A stretch of DNA of 64,000 nt from Enterococcus saccharolyticus subsp. saccharolyticus (GCF_029023825.1 NZ_CP118957.1:2007794-2071793); one strand, 5' to 3'. Positions 18,217 through 27,467 are shown, numbered from the stretch's first letter. Numbers and translations are program-made. Notes: generated by a model not told the origin, from the letters alone.

Positions 18217-19586
18217 ATTATCTATTTATTGGTATCTTAGTCTTAATCAATGTGATACAAGCATGTACCCTCCGTTTATCTGGGACTCCACATAAACAAG
18301 TCATTTTAGAAAATACCATGACAACAGAACACTTGCAAGCGCCGCAAGTGCAAGCGTTAGCTCAAGAATACAAAAAGCGATTGCTACAAATTGCAGCGAT
18401 TTTTAGTTTATTGAGTCTTGGGTTGCTAGTTATAACATATGAATCGATTTTATTAACCTTTTTCTGGATTCTTTTATTTGGTAGTATGATTGCCATGTTT
18501 TTTTGTAAAGTGCACTATGTACGCACAATGCAAGAATTATTGGTTAAGAATGATTGGTTAATGCCGGTCAAACCAATTTTAGTGGATACACAATTGATCC
18601 TTACAAAAAATCAAAAAATGGTCTCAGCTTGGTGGTTAGTCCCACCGCTCATTATTTGGGGATTAGGAAGTATTTACAGCGTGATGTCTCATGTAGGCGA
18701 GGCATGGTTAATGATTAGTCTGAGTGGGTTGTTATGGTTATTCTCTTTGGGGAGTTGGTTTGTTGTAGGAAAATTACCTGTTCGTGCATTGACAGATAAT
18801 CAAACCATTAATCAACAATACAATGACCTCACGAAACATCATTGGTCTTTAATGATGGTCTCCATTAGTTGGATACTCGTTCCTTTATTGCTTATTCCCA
18901 TGATTAGTTTAACCGTCTCTTCGTTTTGGGAACTTATTTTATTCAGTTGCTTTTTCTTGTTGCTGATTAGTTGGACGATTTTCTCGTTTTGGTATTTGTA
19001 TTCTTTACGAAAAAAACAAGATCAATTACTTGCTCAAGTACCCAGCTATCGTTATTTAGGGGACGATCAATACTGGCGTTTTGGTGTGTATTATAATCCC
19101 CATGATCCACGATTGTTTCTACCGGATCGAATGGGTATGAATATGGGCATCAATCTAGGACGTCCGTTAGGAAAAGTCTTGATGGGTCTTACTGGTGTCA
19201 TCATTAGTGTCGCCTTCGTTGTAACCTTAGTTCCAGCGTATTTGTACGATTTTACAGCAGATCCCTTCCAATACGAACAAAACACGACACGTGTCGAATT
19301 ACGAGCTCCTTTTGTGACGACATCCGATATTCCCTTAGAAACGATTGAGAAAGTCGAGTTACTCACTAAATTACCTGAAAAACGAATAAAAGTTTATGGA
19401 AGCGCGACGGATAATTACGCAACTGGCAAATTTACGGTGAATGGTAAAGCAGCTACCCTTTACGTTGACCATCATTCAAAACAAATCTTGCATATTGTCA
19501 CGCCTGAAAGAGATTATTACTATACCAATAAAGAACCACAAAAAACGATGATTGCCTATCAACAATTACAAAATAAAATACAATAA
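18213..19586 (+). CDS. Multi-pass membrane protein with DUF1648/DUF5808-like and C-terminal PH-like regions
   Basis: A 457-residue membrane protein coupled to the GntR regulator by a 4-base overlap. It has about seven hydrophobic segments. A central soluble stretch (RYLGDDQYWRFGVYYNPHDPRLFLP and GMNMGINLGRPLGK) resembles DUF5808. A C-terminal exported-looking domain (about 360-450) resembles bacterial PH-like folds (TTSDIPLETIEKVELL). Relatives often sit next to YtrA-type regulators; the function is unknown. The first gene of the operon probably represses it. Confidence 0.75.
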   Translation: MNYLFIGILVLINVIQACTLRLSGTPHKQVILENTMTTEHLQAPQVQALAQEYKKRLLQIAAIFSLLSLGLLVITYESILLTFFWILLFGSMIAMFFCKVHYVRTMQELLVKNDWLMPVKPILVDTQLILTKNQKMVSAWWLVPPLIIWGLGSIYSVMSHVGEAWLMISLSGLLWLFSLGSWFVVGKLPVRALTDNQTINQQYNDLTKHHWSLMMVSISWILVPLLLIPMISLTVSSFWELILFSCFFLLLISWTIFSFWYLYSLRKKQDQLLAQVPSYRYLGDDQYWRFGVYYNPHDPRLFLPDRMGMNMGINLGRPLGKVLMGLTGVIISVAFVVTLVPAYLYDFTADPFQYEQNTTRVELRAPFVTTSDIPLETIEKVELLTKLPEKRIKVYGSATDNYATGKFTVNGKAATLYVDHHSKQILHIVTPERDYYYTNKEPQKTMIAYQQLQNKIQ

Positions 19587-19587
19587 A

Positions 19588-19624
19588 AAAAGAACAAAAG
19601 TCGAAATGACTTTTGTTCTTTTTA
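19588..19624. terminator. Bidirectional terminator between the GntR operon and tRNA-Asn
   Basis: The arms AAGAACAAAAGTC and GACTTTTGTTCTT have A/T tracts on both sides, so it can end both the plus-strand operon and the minus-strand tRNA transcript. Confidence 0.85.
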
Positions 19625-19626
19625 GA

Positions 19627-19700
19627 CTCCGGCAGTAGGACTCGAACCTACGACATCATGATTAACAGTCATGCGCTACTACCAACTGAGCTATGCCGGA
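19627..19700 (-). tRNA. tRNA-Asn (anticodon GTT)
   Basis: The 74-base minus-strand sequence folds as a cloverleaf: acceptor TCCGGCA/TGCCGGA, anticodon stem CATGA/TCATG with loop CTGTTAA (anticodon GTT), and the T arm GTAGG-TTCGAGT-CCTAC. No CCA is encoded. It is followed by the bidirectional terminator at 19588-19624. Confidence 0.97.
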
Positions 19701-19887
19701 ATGACTATGAATGTATAATAGCAAGTTTTTTTAAATTAATCAACCCCTCTTTTACATTTTGTTTAAAAAACTATCGATTATTAAATAACTTGTAAAATTT
19801 AAAAAAGAATTTACAATAAAATAAAGCGCTCTACCAATTATCCAGAACACGAATAAAACTAAAAAATAACAATTAAGGAGAGAATTT

Positions 19888-20373
19888 ATGACTATTTTTG
19901 TACGAGCTTACCAATACGGTGATATTGAAGCGATGCAGCAAATTTGGAATGAGGTTGTTCACGAGGGAATAGCTTTTCCACAAAAACAACCTTTGTCATT
20001 GGACGAAGCAAAAACGTTTTTTAAGGAACAAACCTATACAGGGGTCGCTGTCGAAGGAGAAACAGTGGTCGGACTCTATATTTTACATCCTAATAATATT
20101 GGACGCTGTCAGCATATTGGCAATACTTCTTACGCGGTTTCCAACCAGCATCGCGGGAAAAAAATTGGTGAAACATTAGTGAAAGACTCCATTATTCAAG
20201 CTGCTGCGCATCATTTCCGGATTCTTCAATTTAATGCTGTCGTTGCGACAAACCATAGCGCCATTCATTTATACAAAAAACTTGGCTTTACTCAATTAGG
20301 AACCATTCCCGGTGGTTTTCGCTTACCCGACGGAACGTATGCCGATATTCATCCCTTTTATATTGAAGTTTAA
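19888..20373 (+). CDS. GNAT-family N-acetyltransferase
   Basis: A 161-residue acetyl-CoA-dependent acetyltransferase. The acetyl-CoA binding motif A is visible as YAVSNQHRGKKIGETLVKDSI (Q/RxxGxG/A form), followed by NAVVATNHSAIHLYKKLGFTQLG. The substrate is unknown. AAGGAGAG precedes the ATG. It is monocistronic, ending at a GC-rich hairpin region shared with the convergent potassium transporter. Confidence 0.85.
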   Translation: MTIFVRAYQYGDIEAMQQIWNEVVHEGIAFPQKQPLSLDEAKTFFKEQTYTGVAVEGETVVGLYILHPNNIGRCQHIGNTSYAVSNQHRGKKIGETLVKDSIIQAAAHHFRILQFNAVVATNHSAIHLYKKLGFTQLGTIPGGFRLPDGTYADIHPFYIEV

Positions 20374-20447
20374 AAAAGGGGACTTATGTCACAGCCCCAT
20401 TTTTTTTATCGAGGACGTAACTAACTTATGTCACGGCCCCTTTTTAT
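20374..20447. terminator. Terminator region with a repeated element
   Basis: GGGG...CCCC followed by a T tract (20380-20407) serves the plus strand; the outer AAAAAGGGG/CCCCTTTTTT pairing serves the minus-strand transporter gene. The element ACTTATGTCAC(A/G)GCCCC occurs twice, at 20382 and 20424, which looks like a local duplication. Confidence 0.55.
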
Positions 20448-21806
20448 TTAACCAATGATTACAGATTCTTCAGGATATTTAAAGTTTGCTTCGTTTTTAT
20501 TTGCTCGGAAAATGAATGAAAAGAAGACCGTCATCACGCCAACTCTTCCTAAAAACATCAACGATAAAATAATTACTTTTCCAATACTTGTTAAATCTGG
20601 CGTAAGCCCCATCGTTAATCCAACTGTTCCTAAAGCAGAAATCACTTCAAACACAATATATTCTAGACCTAATTGATCGACATTAGGAATGGTTTCAGTC
20701 ACCGAAAGAATCATTGTACTAATGATAATCACTGTTAAAAAAGCAAAAAATAGCGTTAATGCTCTAGAAATTGTGTCTTCTTTTATTGTGCGTCCTCTAA
20801 ATTCTGCACGACTGCGACCTTTAAAAATACTACGAATTTTAATTAATAAAACCCCAAATGTCGTTGTTTTAAATCCCCCAGCTGTAGATCCAGAAGTCCC
20901 CCCAATAAACATTAACACCATTGTTAGAACCAAACCTGCATGTGACATTGAAAAATAATCAATTGAAAAAAAGCCAGCCGTACGTGGTGTAACAGCCATA
21001 AATATTGTGTTAAAGAAACGTTGCCAACGGTTTCCCTCGGCAAGTAATCCGCTGTTTTGTTCTGTAAAAAAAAAGCCAATCACACCAAAAACCAACAATC
21101 CCGCTGTCACTAACAGCGCAATTTGGCTGTGCAAACTTAACCGTTTATTTTTTCGTATTTCTAATAAATCATGCCAAACAAAAAAACCTAATCCTCCTGA
21201 GATAATTAATAAGCTAATGATTGATAATACCCACGGGTCTTTTTGGAAACCAACCAAACTATCTCCAAACAAATCAAAACCAGCATTACAAAAACTAGAA
21301 ATCGCATGAAAAACGCTATACCACAACCCTTTTCCCCAACCAAATTGAGGAACAAAGCGCACGGCTAACAACAAACTACCCACTCCTTGAATCAACAAGG
21401 CAATTTTTAATACATACAGCAATAAATGAATTTCTCCTGACATCCTTTGCGAATTAAAGGCTTCTCGTAAAAACATGCGTGTACTTAATGTAATTTTTTT
21501 CTTCATTAACACAAAAAAGAAAACTGGAATAGTCATGAAGCCTAGTCCGCCTAATTCTATTAATACCAAAATGACACTTTGTCCAAATAAACTCCAATGT
21601 TCATTTGTCATTAATGTCGTTAAACCGGTAACACACGTGGCAGAAGTTGCCGTAAATAACGCATCTAAAAAATTGGTGCTCTCACCGTTTTTTGTTGCTA
21701 GCGGTGTCATTAACAATAGAGCCCCCATCAAAATCAAGATTCCAAATCCCAACGTAATTAGTTGTGAAACGGTCAAATGGAATGGCGATTGTCGTTTTCG
21801 TCGCAT
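20448..21806 (-). CDS. Potassium uptake transporter subunit, TrkH/KtrB family
   Basis: A K+ channel-like subunit of 452 residues with the four-fold M1-P-M2 repeat. Selectivity-filter stretches are TATSATCVTGLTTL, SSFCNAGFDLFGD, TPRTAGFFSID and SALGTVGLTMG, and the intramembrane gate region GGTSGSTAGGFKTTTFGVL is present. Length and pattern fit KtrB/KtrD of Gram-positives, which need a cytoplasmic RCK subunit (KtrA/KtrC); none is encoded in this window. It is monocistronic. Confidence 0.92.
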   Translation of the reverse strand: MRRKRQSPFHLTVSQLITLGFGILILMGALLLMTPLATKNGESTNFLDALFTATSATCVTGLTTLMTNEHWSLFGQSVILVLIELGGLGFMTIPVFFFVLMKKKITLSTRMFLREAFNSQRMSGEIHLLLYVLKIALLIQGVGSLLLAVRFVPQFGWGKGLWYSVFHAISSFCNAGFDLFGDSLVGFQKDPWVLSIISLLIISGGLGFFVWHDLLEIRKNKRLSLHSQIALLVTAGLLVFGVIGFFFTEQNSGLLAEGNRWQRFFNTIFMAVTPRTAGFFSIDYFSMSHAGLVLTMVLMFIGGTSGSTAGGFKTTTFGVLLIKIRSIFKGRSRAEFRGRTIKEDTISRALTLFFAFLTVIIISTMILSVTETIPNVDQLGLEYIVFEVISALGTVGLTMGLTPDLTSIGKVIILSLMFLGRVGVMTVFFSFIFRANKNEANFKYPEESVIIG

Positions 21807-21987
21807 TGTTTTTTTACCTTCTTTGTTTTATATTTTCAAACTTGATTATCAATATAACATACCTCGGCAAAAAATCTAGCTTTTCCTTTTCTAAAAATGA
21901 CTGATTGAAAGTTTTAACTTGCTATGCGGATTTTCAGTAAAGTGCTATACTTGTACCATTACTTTAAATTTAGAAAGGTTGAAATGT

Positions 21988-23133
21988 ATGGCTTTTATTG
22001 GCACGCTCTGTCTCATTTTAGTAACAACGACTTTAGCTTCACATTTTTCTAGAAGAATCGGTATCCCTGCTGTCATTGGGCAACTCTTAGTCGGGGTTGT
22101 CTTGGGTAGCGCAGGATTAAACCTTATACATTCTACTGAATTAGTTCATGAATTTTCCGAAATCGGTGTTATTTTGTTGATGTTTTTAGCGGGGTTAGAA
22201 AGTGATTTAGCCTTGTTGAGAAAGTATTTTAAACCAGGATTATTGGTAGCCATTTTTGGGGTCATTCTGCCCCTTATCCTAGGACTAGGAACAGGCGAAG
22301 TTTTCCAAGTTAGCTTTAAAGAATCAGTTTTCTTTGGCATCATTTTAGCGGCAACTTCGGTGAGTATCTCCGTTGAAGTGTTAAAAGAATTAAATGTAGT
22401 GAATACAAAAGAAGGTTCCACTATTTTAGGTGCTTCCGTTGTTGATGACATTTTAGCAGTTTTAGTGTTAAGTTTAAGTATCCCTTTGTTTACAGGAGGA
22501 GCAACTAGCGAGACACCTTTGTCTCTATTACTCATCGAGCAAGTCCTTTATTTCGTACTTATCTTCGCATTAGTTAAATGGATTGCCCCTTATTTGATTT
22601 ATTTAGCAGAAAAATTGTTTGCGAATGCTGCAATCATTATCATGTCATTAGTCATTTGCTTAGGAATGTCTTATCTTGCTGACTTCGTTGGTTTGAGTTC
22701 AGTTATCGGGGCTTTCTTTGCAGGAATTGCTGTCAGTCAAACAAAAGTAAAAAAAGAAGTGATGCATAATGTGGAAGCGTTAGGTTATGCTATATTTATC
22801 CCTGTTTTCTTTGTTAGTATCGGTTTGGATGTCTCCTTTGCCAACTTTGGAGAACAACTATTATTTATTGTTGCTTTCACGATTGTAGCAATTGTTTCTA
22901 AACTATTTGGTGGTTTTCTGGGATCAAAAATGGCTGGGTTTGATAATAATAGTTCCTTGATGGTTGGTGCAGGTATGATTTCTCGAGGCGAAATGGCTTT
23001 AGTCATTTTACAAATCGGACATCAATCAAAGATGATTGAACCGCAGTATTACTCACCTTTAGTTATCATTATTCTGTTAAGTACCTTGCTTTCCCCATTA
23101 ATTTTGAAATATTTTACTAAAAAAGTATATTGA
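21988..23133 (+). CDS. napA: NapA-type Na+/H+ antiporter (CPA2), copy 1
   Basis: A membrane cation:proton antiporter, 381 residues from ATG 21988 (AAAGG 9 bases upstream), with about 12-13 helices. Typical CPA2 features are SRRIGIPAVIGQLLVGVVLG, EIGVILLMFLAGLESDL, the ion-binding region ASVVDDILAVL (paired aspartates) and RGEMALVILQIG. The next gene is a close paralogue in tandem. An extended -10 (TGCTATACT) precedes it, and a terminator at 23140-23173 separates the two copies. Confidence 0.92.
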   Translation: MAFIGTLCLILVTTTLASHFSRRIGIPAVIGQLLVGVVLGSAGLNLIHSTELVHEFSEIGVILLMFLAGLESDLALLRKYFKPGLLVAIFGVILPLILGLGTGEVFQVSFKESVFFGIILAATSVSISVEVLKELNVVNTKEGSTILGASVVDDILAVLVLSLSIPLFTGGATSETPLSLLLIEQVLYFVLIFALVKWIAPYLIYLAEKLFANAAIIIMSLVICLGMSYLADFVGLSSVIGAFFAGIAVSQTKVKKEVMHNVEALGYAIFIPVFFVSIGLDVSFANFGEQLLFIVAFTIVAIVSKLFGGFLGSKMAGFDNNSSLMVGAGMISRGEMALVILQIGHQSKMIEPQYYSPLVIIILLSTLLSPLILKYFTKKVY

Positions 23134-23139
23134 TAAAAG

Positions 23140-23173
23140 ATAGATAGAGGATTGCCTCTATCTACTTTTTTTT
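23140..23173 (+). terminator. Terminator between the two antiporter genes
   Basis: GATAGAGG-attg-CCTCTATC hairpin followed by ACTTTTTTTT. Confidence 0.88.
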
Positions 23174-23300
23174 ATGAAAAAACACTCACTTTTTCCCTAC
23201 GAAACGAAAAAAAGTTAGGAATCCCAAACTTTTTTTGTGCACACTCTTTCCTGAAATGGTACAATTATTTTGTTACTTTAAATATGAAAGGTCGGATGTT

Positions 23301-24449
23301 ATGGAATTTATTGGTATTCTCTGCCTCATCCTTGTGTCGACGACGATCGCGTCACATTTATCGAGGCGAATTGGCATACCAGCTGTTGTTGGGCAACTAT
23401 TAGTTGGGGTGCTATTAGGTAGTGCAGGACTGAATTGGGTACAGTCTAGTGAACTCGTACACGAGTTTTCAGAAATTGGCGTTATTTTGTTAATGTTTTT
23501 AGCTGGGTTAGAAAGCGATCTTGCTTTATTAAGGAAATATTTAAAGCCTAGTCTTCTTGTCGCAACATTTGGTGTGGCATTCCCCCTAGTTCTTGGTGCA
23601 ATTTCAGGAACTGCATTTCAAATTGACTTTCAAGAATCTTTCTTCTTCGGAATCATTTTATCAGCAACTGCAGTAAGTATTACTGTTGAAGTATTAAAAG
23701 AAATGAATGTAATGAACACAAAAGAAGGATCTACAACTTTAGGCGCATCGGTTATGGATGATGTGTTAGTTGTATTAGTACTAAGTCTAAGTATCCCAAT
23801 CTTAACAGGTACTTCATCTAATGGTGTTTCTTTACCCATCCTCTTATTAGAACAAATTGCTTATTTTGGTCTAATTTTTATGTTAGTAAAATGGATTGCT
23901 CCGTATTTAGTTGAGTTAGCCGAAAAGTTATTTGCGAATTCTGCTGTAATTATTGTCTCACTCGTTATTTGTTTAGCAATGGCTTACCTTGCTGATTTTG
24001 TCGGCTTGAGTGCTGTTATTGGTGCTTTCTTTGCTGGTGTCGCTGTTAGCCAAACAAAAGTCCAACATGAAGTGATGCACAATGTCGAAGCACTAGGTTA
24101 CTCTGTCTTTGTTCCAATCTTCTTTGTTAGCATTGGATTAGATGTTTCATTCGAAAACTTCAAATCACAAATGCTCTTCATTATCGTCTTCACACTAATA
24201 GCTGTTATCTCTAAATTATTAGGTGGTTTTACTGGTTCAAAAATCGCTGGATTTAGTACCAACAGTTCATGGATGGTCGGTGCCGGAATGGTTGCTCGTG
24301 GCGAGATGGCCTTAATCGTTTTACAGATTGGTTATCAAGCAGGATTAATTGATCCTAGTTACTATTCACCGTTTGTAATCATTATTTTATTAAGTACAGT
24401 GATTGCACCATTAATCTTAGAATTCTTCACAAAAAAAGTGTACCCATAG
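23301..24449 (+). CDS. napA: NapA-type Na+/H+ antiporter (CPA2), copy 2
   Basis: A tandem paralogue of the preceding antiporter, 382 residues from ATG 23301. It shares the same blocks (LSRRIGIPAVVGQLLVG, EIGVILLMFLAGLESDLALLRKY, ASVMDDVLVVL, RGEMALIVLQIGYQ) and even the 5' sequence around the ribosome site, so the duplication included the upstream region. In the ion-binding helix the pair is MDD instead of VDD. It has its own extended -10 (TGGTACAAT) and terminator, so it may be expressed under different conditions. Confidence 0.92.
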   Translation: MEFIGILCLILVSTTIASHLSRRIGIPAVVGQLLVGVLLGSAGLNWVQSSELVHEFSEIGVILLMFLAGLESDLALLRKYLKPSLLVATFGVAFPLVLGAISGTAFQIDFQESFFFGIILSATAVSITVEVLKEMNVMNTKEGSTTLGASVMDDVLVVLVLSLSIPILTGTSSNGVSLPILLLEQIAYFGLIFMLVKWIAPYLVELAEKLFANSAVIIVSLVICLAMAYLADFVGLSAVIGAFFAGVAVSQTKVQHEVMHNVEALGYSVFVPIFFVSIGLDVSFENFKSQMLFIIVFTLIAVISKLLGGFTGSKIAGFSTNSSWMVGAGMVARGEMALIVLQIGYQAGLIDPSYYSPFVIIILLSTVIAPLILEFFTKKVYP

Positions 24450-24450
24450 A

Positions 24451-24490
24451 AAAAGAAGCTTTGAGCACACATTCGCTCAAAGCTTCTTTT
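24451..24490. terminator. Bidirectional terminator between napA copy 2 and pepF
   Basis: The arms AAAAGAAGCTTTGAG and CTCAAAGCTTCTTTT form a perfect hairpin. Confidence 0.88.
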
Positions 24491-24492
24491 GT

Positions 24493-26310
24493 TTAGTTCT
24501 CTAATTCTTCGACTAATGCTTCTAATTCATTCAAACGTTGTTCAAACATCTTCATCGCGTCTTCAATATAGTCTGCTTGTGTCATATCAACACCGGCTTT
24601 TTTCATGACTTCGATTGGATAATCGCTATTTCCAGCTTTTAGATAGTTTAAGTAACGCTCTAATGCAGCTGGTCCTTCTGAAAGAATTTTTCCGGCTAAA
24701 GCAGATGCAGCAGAAAATCCTGTTGAATATTGGAAAACATAATAATTGTAATAGAAATGAGGAATACGTGACCATTCTAAACGAATTTCCGGATCATCAG
24801 CTAGTGCTTCGCCATAATATTTTTTATTTAAAGCGCCATAACTTTCACTTAAAAATTCGCTTGTTAATGGTGTACCTTTTGCATCTTCAACATGCATAAA
24901 ATGTTCAAATTCCGCAAATTGTGTTTGACGGAAGACTGTTCCTTTAAAACCATCTAAATAATGATTTAACACATATGCGCGAACACGTGGATCAGTTTCA
25001 GTTTCTAACAAATGTTCAGTTAAAATATTTTCATTGGTAGTTGAAGCAATTTCTGCTAAGAAAATCGAATAATCTCCATACACATAAGGTTGATTGCTAC
25101 GAGTAAAGTAACTATGAACACTATGTCCCATTTCATGAACCAACGTAAATAATTGATCCAAAGTATCATGCCAATTCATTAAAATATATGGCAAGGTATC
25201 ATATGCTCCTGAAGAATACGCACCACTACGTTTTCCTTTATTCTCAACCACATCAATCCAACGATTATTAAAGGCTTCTTTCACAACAGTTAGATACTCT
25301 TCACCCATTGGCTCTAGCGCTTGAATCGCTTTTTCTACCGCTTGGTCATACGTATAACTAATTGGTGCTTCACCTAATAAAGGCGTATATACATCGTACA
25401 TGTGCAAATCATCGAGATTTAACAAACGTTTGCGCAGTTCCATGTAACGATGTAACAATGGTAGATTTTGATTCACTACATCCACTAATGTATCATAAAC
25501 ACTTTCAGGAATATGGTTACTACTTAATGCCGCTTCACGTGCAGAAGCAAATTTGCGTACTTTTGCTTTGTAATTGTGTGCTTTCACATTCGCACTTAAA
25601 GTAGAAGCAAAGGTGTTCCGGAATTGCTCGTAAACACTGTATAAACCTTTAAATGCTTCTTCACGTACACGACGGTCAGTACTTTCTAATAATTGACCAT
25701 AAATACCATGTGATAATTGAATTTTTTCTCCGTCTTCGCCTTCAATGGTTGGGAAAACTAAATCGGCATTATTTAAGACTGAGAAAGTATTGCTTGGTGA
25801 GCCAAAAATTTCTCCTGCTGCAGCTAGCAATGCTTCTTGTTCCGCCGGTAACACATGTGCACGATTGTCTACCGTTTGTTTCACAAAATGACGATACCCT
25901 TCTAATTTTGGTTCTTCGTCAAAATAGCTCCAAATTGTTTCATCACTTAGTGTCAACAATTCTGGTTCTAACCAAGAGATAGCTTCACTCGTTTGTGCTA
26001 ATAAACTACTTGCACGAGCATAAAGCGCTTGGTATGTTGTATTTGCCGTATCTTGATCATTTTTTAAATGACTGTAAACATACAATGTTTCTAATTTACG
26101 TGAGACATCTAAGACATATTCTAATGCTGCTAAAAAGGCAGCACCACCCTTGTTCAAGGTTCCTTTGTAAGATGATGCTTGTTTTAATTCTGCTTGTAAT
26201 TCTTTAAATGCAACTTCGAAAGCTGCATCATCCACAAAAATTTTCGTTAAATCCCATGTTGACGCTTCTGCGACTTCTTCACGTGTTGGTAATTGTTTTG
26301 TTTCTGACAT
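24493..26310 (-). CDS. pepF: Oligoendopeptidase F (M3B metallopeptidase)
   Basis: A cytoplasmic zinc peptidase that cuts peptides of roughly 7-17 residues. The 605-residue protein has the M3 zinc motif HEMGHSVHSYF, with the third ligand glutamate in FLAEIASTTNE, and the C-terminal YYNYYVFQYSTGFSAASALA block. ATG 26310 is chosen because GGAGGAG lies just upstream and the preceding in-frame residues overlap coiA and show no homology. It follows coiA on the same strand, a gene order also known in other Firmicutes. Confidence 0.96.
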   Translation of the reverse strand: MSETKQLPTREEVAEASTWDLTKIFVDDAAFEVAFKELQAELKQASSYKGTLNKGGAAFLAALEYVLDVSRKLETLYVYSHLKNDQDTANTTYQALYARASSLLAQTSEAISWLEPELLTLSDETIWSYFDEEPKLEGYRHFVKQTVDNRAHVLPAEQEALLAAAGEIFGSPSNTFSVLNNADLVFPTIEGEDGEKIQLSHGIYGQLLESTDRRVREEAFKGLYSVYEQFRNTFASTLSANVKAHNYKAKVRKFASAREAALSSNHIPESVYDTLVDVVNQNLPLLHRYMELRKRLLNLDDLHMYDVYTPLLGEAPISYTYDQAVEKAIQALEPMGEEYLTVVKEAFNNRWIDVVENKGKRSGAYSSGAYDTLPYILMNWHDTLDQLFTLVHEMGHSVHSYFTRSNQPYVYGDYSIFLAEIASTTNENILTEHLLETETDPRVRAYVLNHYLDGFKGTVFRQTQFAEFEHFMHVEDAKGTPLTSEFLSESYGALNKKYYGEALADDPEIRLEWSRIPHFYYNYYVFQYSTGFSAASALAGKILSEGPAALERYLNYLKAGNSDYPIEVMKKAGVDMTQADYIEDAMKMFEQRLNELEALVEELEN

Positions 26311-26372
26311 GCTTTCTCCTCCTCTTAAATAAGACCAGTGTATCATATTTTGTCTAATCTGCCACAAGGAAA

Positions 26373-27344
26373 CTATTTGGAAAATACAGGTGTTATCTCT
26401 AATTGTTGACATTCGCGATAAATCAACTGTAGAACTTCCTTTTGAGAAATGCAGGGATAATGCCAATCCATTACTAATTGTTTTAATTGCTGTAACCATT
26501 CCCGAAAATTAGTGGTTTGGATATAACAATAACGCAAGAATAAAAGCCAATCTCCAAAGAAAAAATGATAGAAGCTTGCTTGATAACACCAACTAGGTAA
26601 CGTTTGTAAATTTCCACCAAGTACATAGATTTTTTGCTGTAATTGATGAATTTGGGGATTATCTTGAAATAATTTCCGTTGCAGATAATAGCGATATTCT
26701 GCTGCATTCCAGCTAAAAACACAGGATTCAGCCGCAACAAATGCTCGAATTTGTTCCAGAGATTGTTCTTGAAAAGCCCATTTCTTCAAGCGATAAAAAT
26801 AACCTAACCGAAAATGCCAACGTACAGCATACAATAACCAAATTTCTTTTTGCTGCGCTTTGATGCCCCAAATATGAATCCCTTTTTCTTTTGTATAATA
26901 ACAAAAAGCCTTTTGCAATTTTCCCCACCGTTGACGAGGTAGTAGTTTTTCTCCTAGTAACCACCATGGTTGGTACCCATGGTGGTGGTAATTTTGTGTC
27001 CGTTCAAGATATCGCTCAAAAGATAATGGCGAGCACTGGACTTCAATAGCTAATGATTCCAGCAAAATATCTGGACGCTGTTTAAGTTGTGGTAAGTAGG
27101 CTTCCAATTGCCCCCCACTCCATTGCTGCATGAAGGCTTTACTGGCTAAATGTTCACTAGTCTCTCCTTCACTAAAACTAGTACATTCGGCATAAGCAGT
27201 ATGGGCGAAATGCGGAATTTTGATACGTCCTTTCTTTAAAATCACTGCTTCTTTGCAACTAGGACAAATAAAAGATTTCGTTGCGCATTGTTGCAACTCG
27301 CTAGCAATGACACTTTTTCCATCCAACGTTTCAGCAACTAACAT
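26373..27344 (-). CDS. coiA: Competence protein CoiA
   Basis: A DNA-processing protein needed for transformation, acting after uptake; 323 residues. The N-terminal zinc-ribbon-like FICPSCKEAVILKKG and the HFAH segment are followed by a PD-(D/E)XK-type nuclease core (RPDILLESLAIEVQCSPLSFERY). The gene appears intact. It sits directly behind a strong palindrome with a T tract (27372-27402), leaving only about 27 bases before the ATG and no room for a separate promoter. It is followed by pepF. Confidence 0.92.
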   Translation of the reverse strand: MLVAETLDGKSVIASELQQCATKSFICPSCKEAVILKKGRIKIPHFAHTAYAECTSFSEGETSEHLASKAFMQQWSGGQLEAYLPQLKQRPDILLESLAIEVQCSPLSFERYLERTQNYHHHGYQPWWLLGEKLLPRQRWGKLQKAFCYYTKEKGIHIWGIKAQQKEIWLLYAVRWHFRLGYFYRLKKWAFQEQSLEQIRAFVAAESCVFSWNAAEYRYYLQRKLFQDNPQIHQLQQKIYVLGGNLQTLPSWCYQASFYHFFFGDWLLFLRYCYIQTTNFREWLQQLKQLVMDWHYPCISQKEVLQLIYRECQQLEITPVFSK

Positions 27345-27370
27345 TTATTTCACCTCTTCGATACTAGATA

Positions 27371-27402
27371 CGAAAAAAAGACGAGAAAAATTTTTCTCGT
27401 CT
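27371..27402 (-). terminator. Terminator-like perfect palindrome upstream of coiA
   Basis: A 24-base perfect inverted repeat (27379-27402, half-site AGACGAGAAAAA) is followed by seven T on the minus strand. It lies after the mecA terminator and only about 27 bases before the coiA start, so it could be a second terminator or a leader attenuator. Confidence 0.75.
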
Positions 27403-27413
27403 GTCTATTTTCC

Positions 27414-27467
27414 AATCAAAAACTGGTTGTCAGAAACAATACTGTTTCTAGCAACCAGTTTTTGATT
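27414..27467 (-). terminator. Terminator after mecA
   Basis: The 16-base perfect arms AATCAAAAACTGGTTG and CAACCAGTTTTTGATT have an inner AGAAAC/GTTTCT stem. It overlaps the mecA stop codon. Confidence 0.85.
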
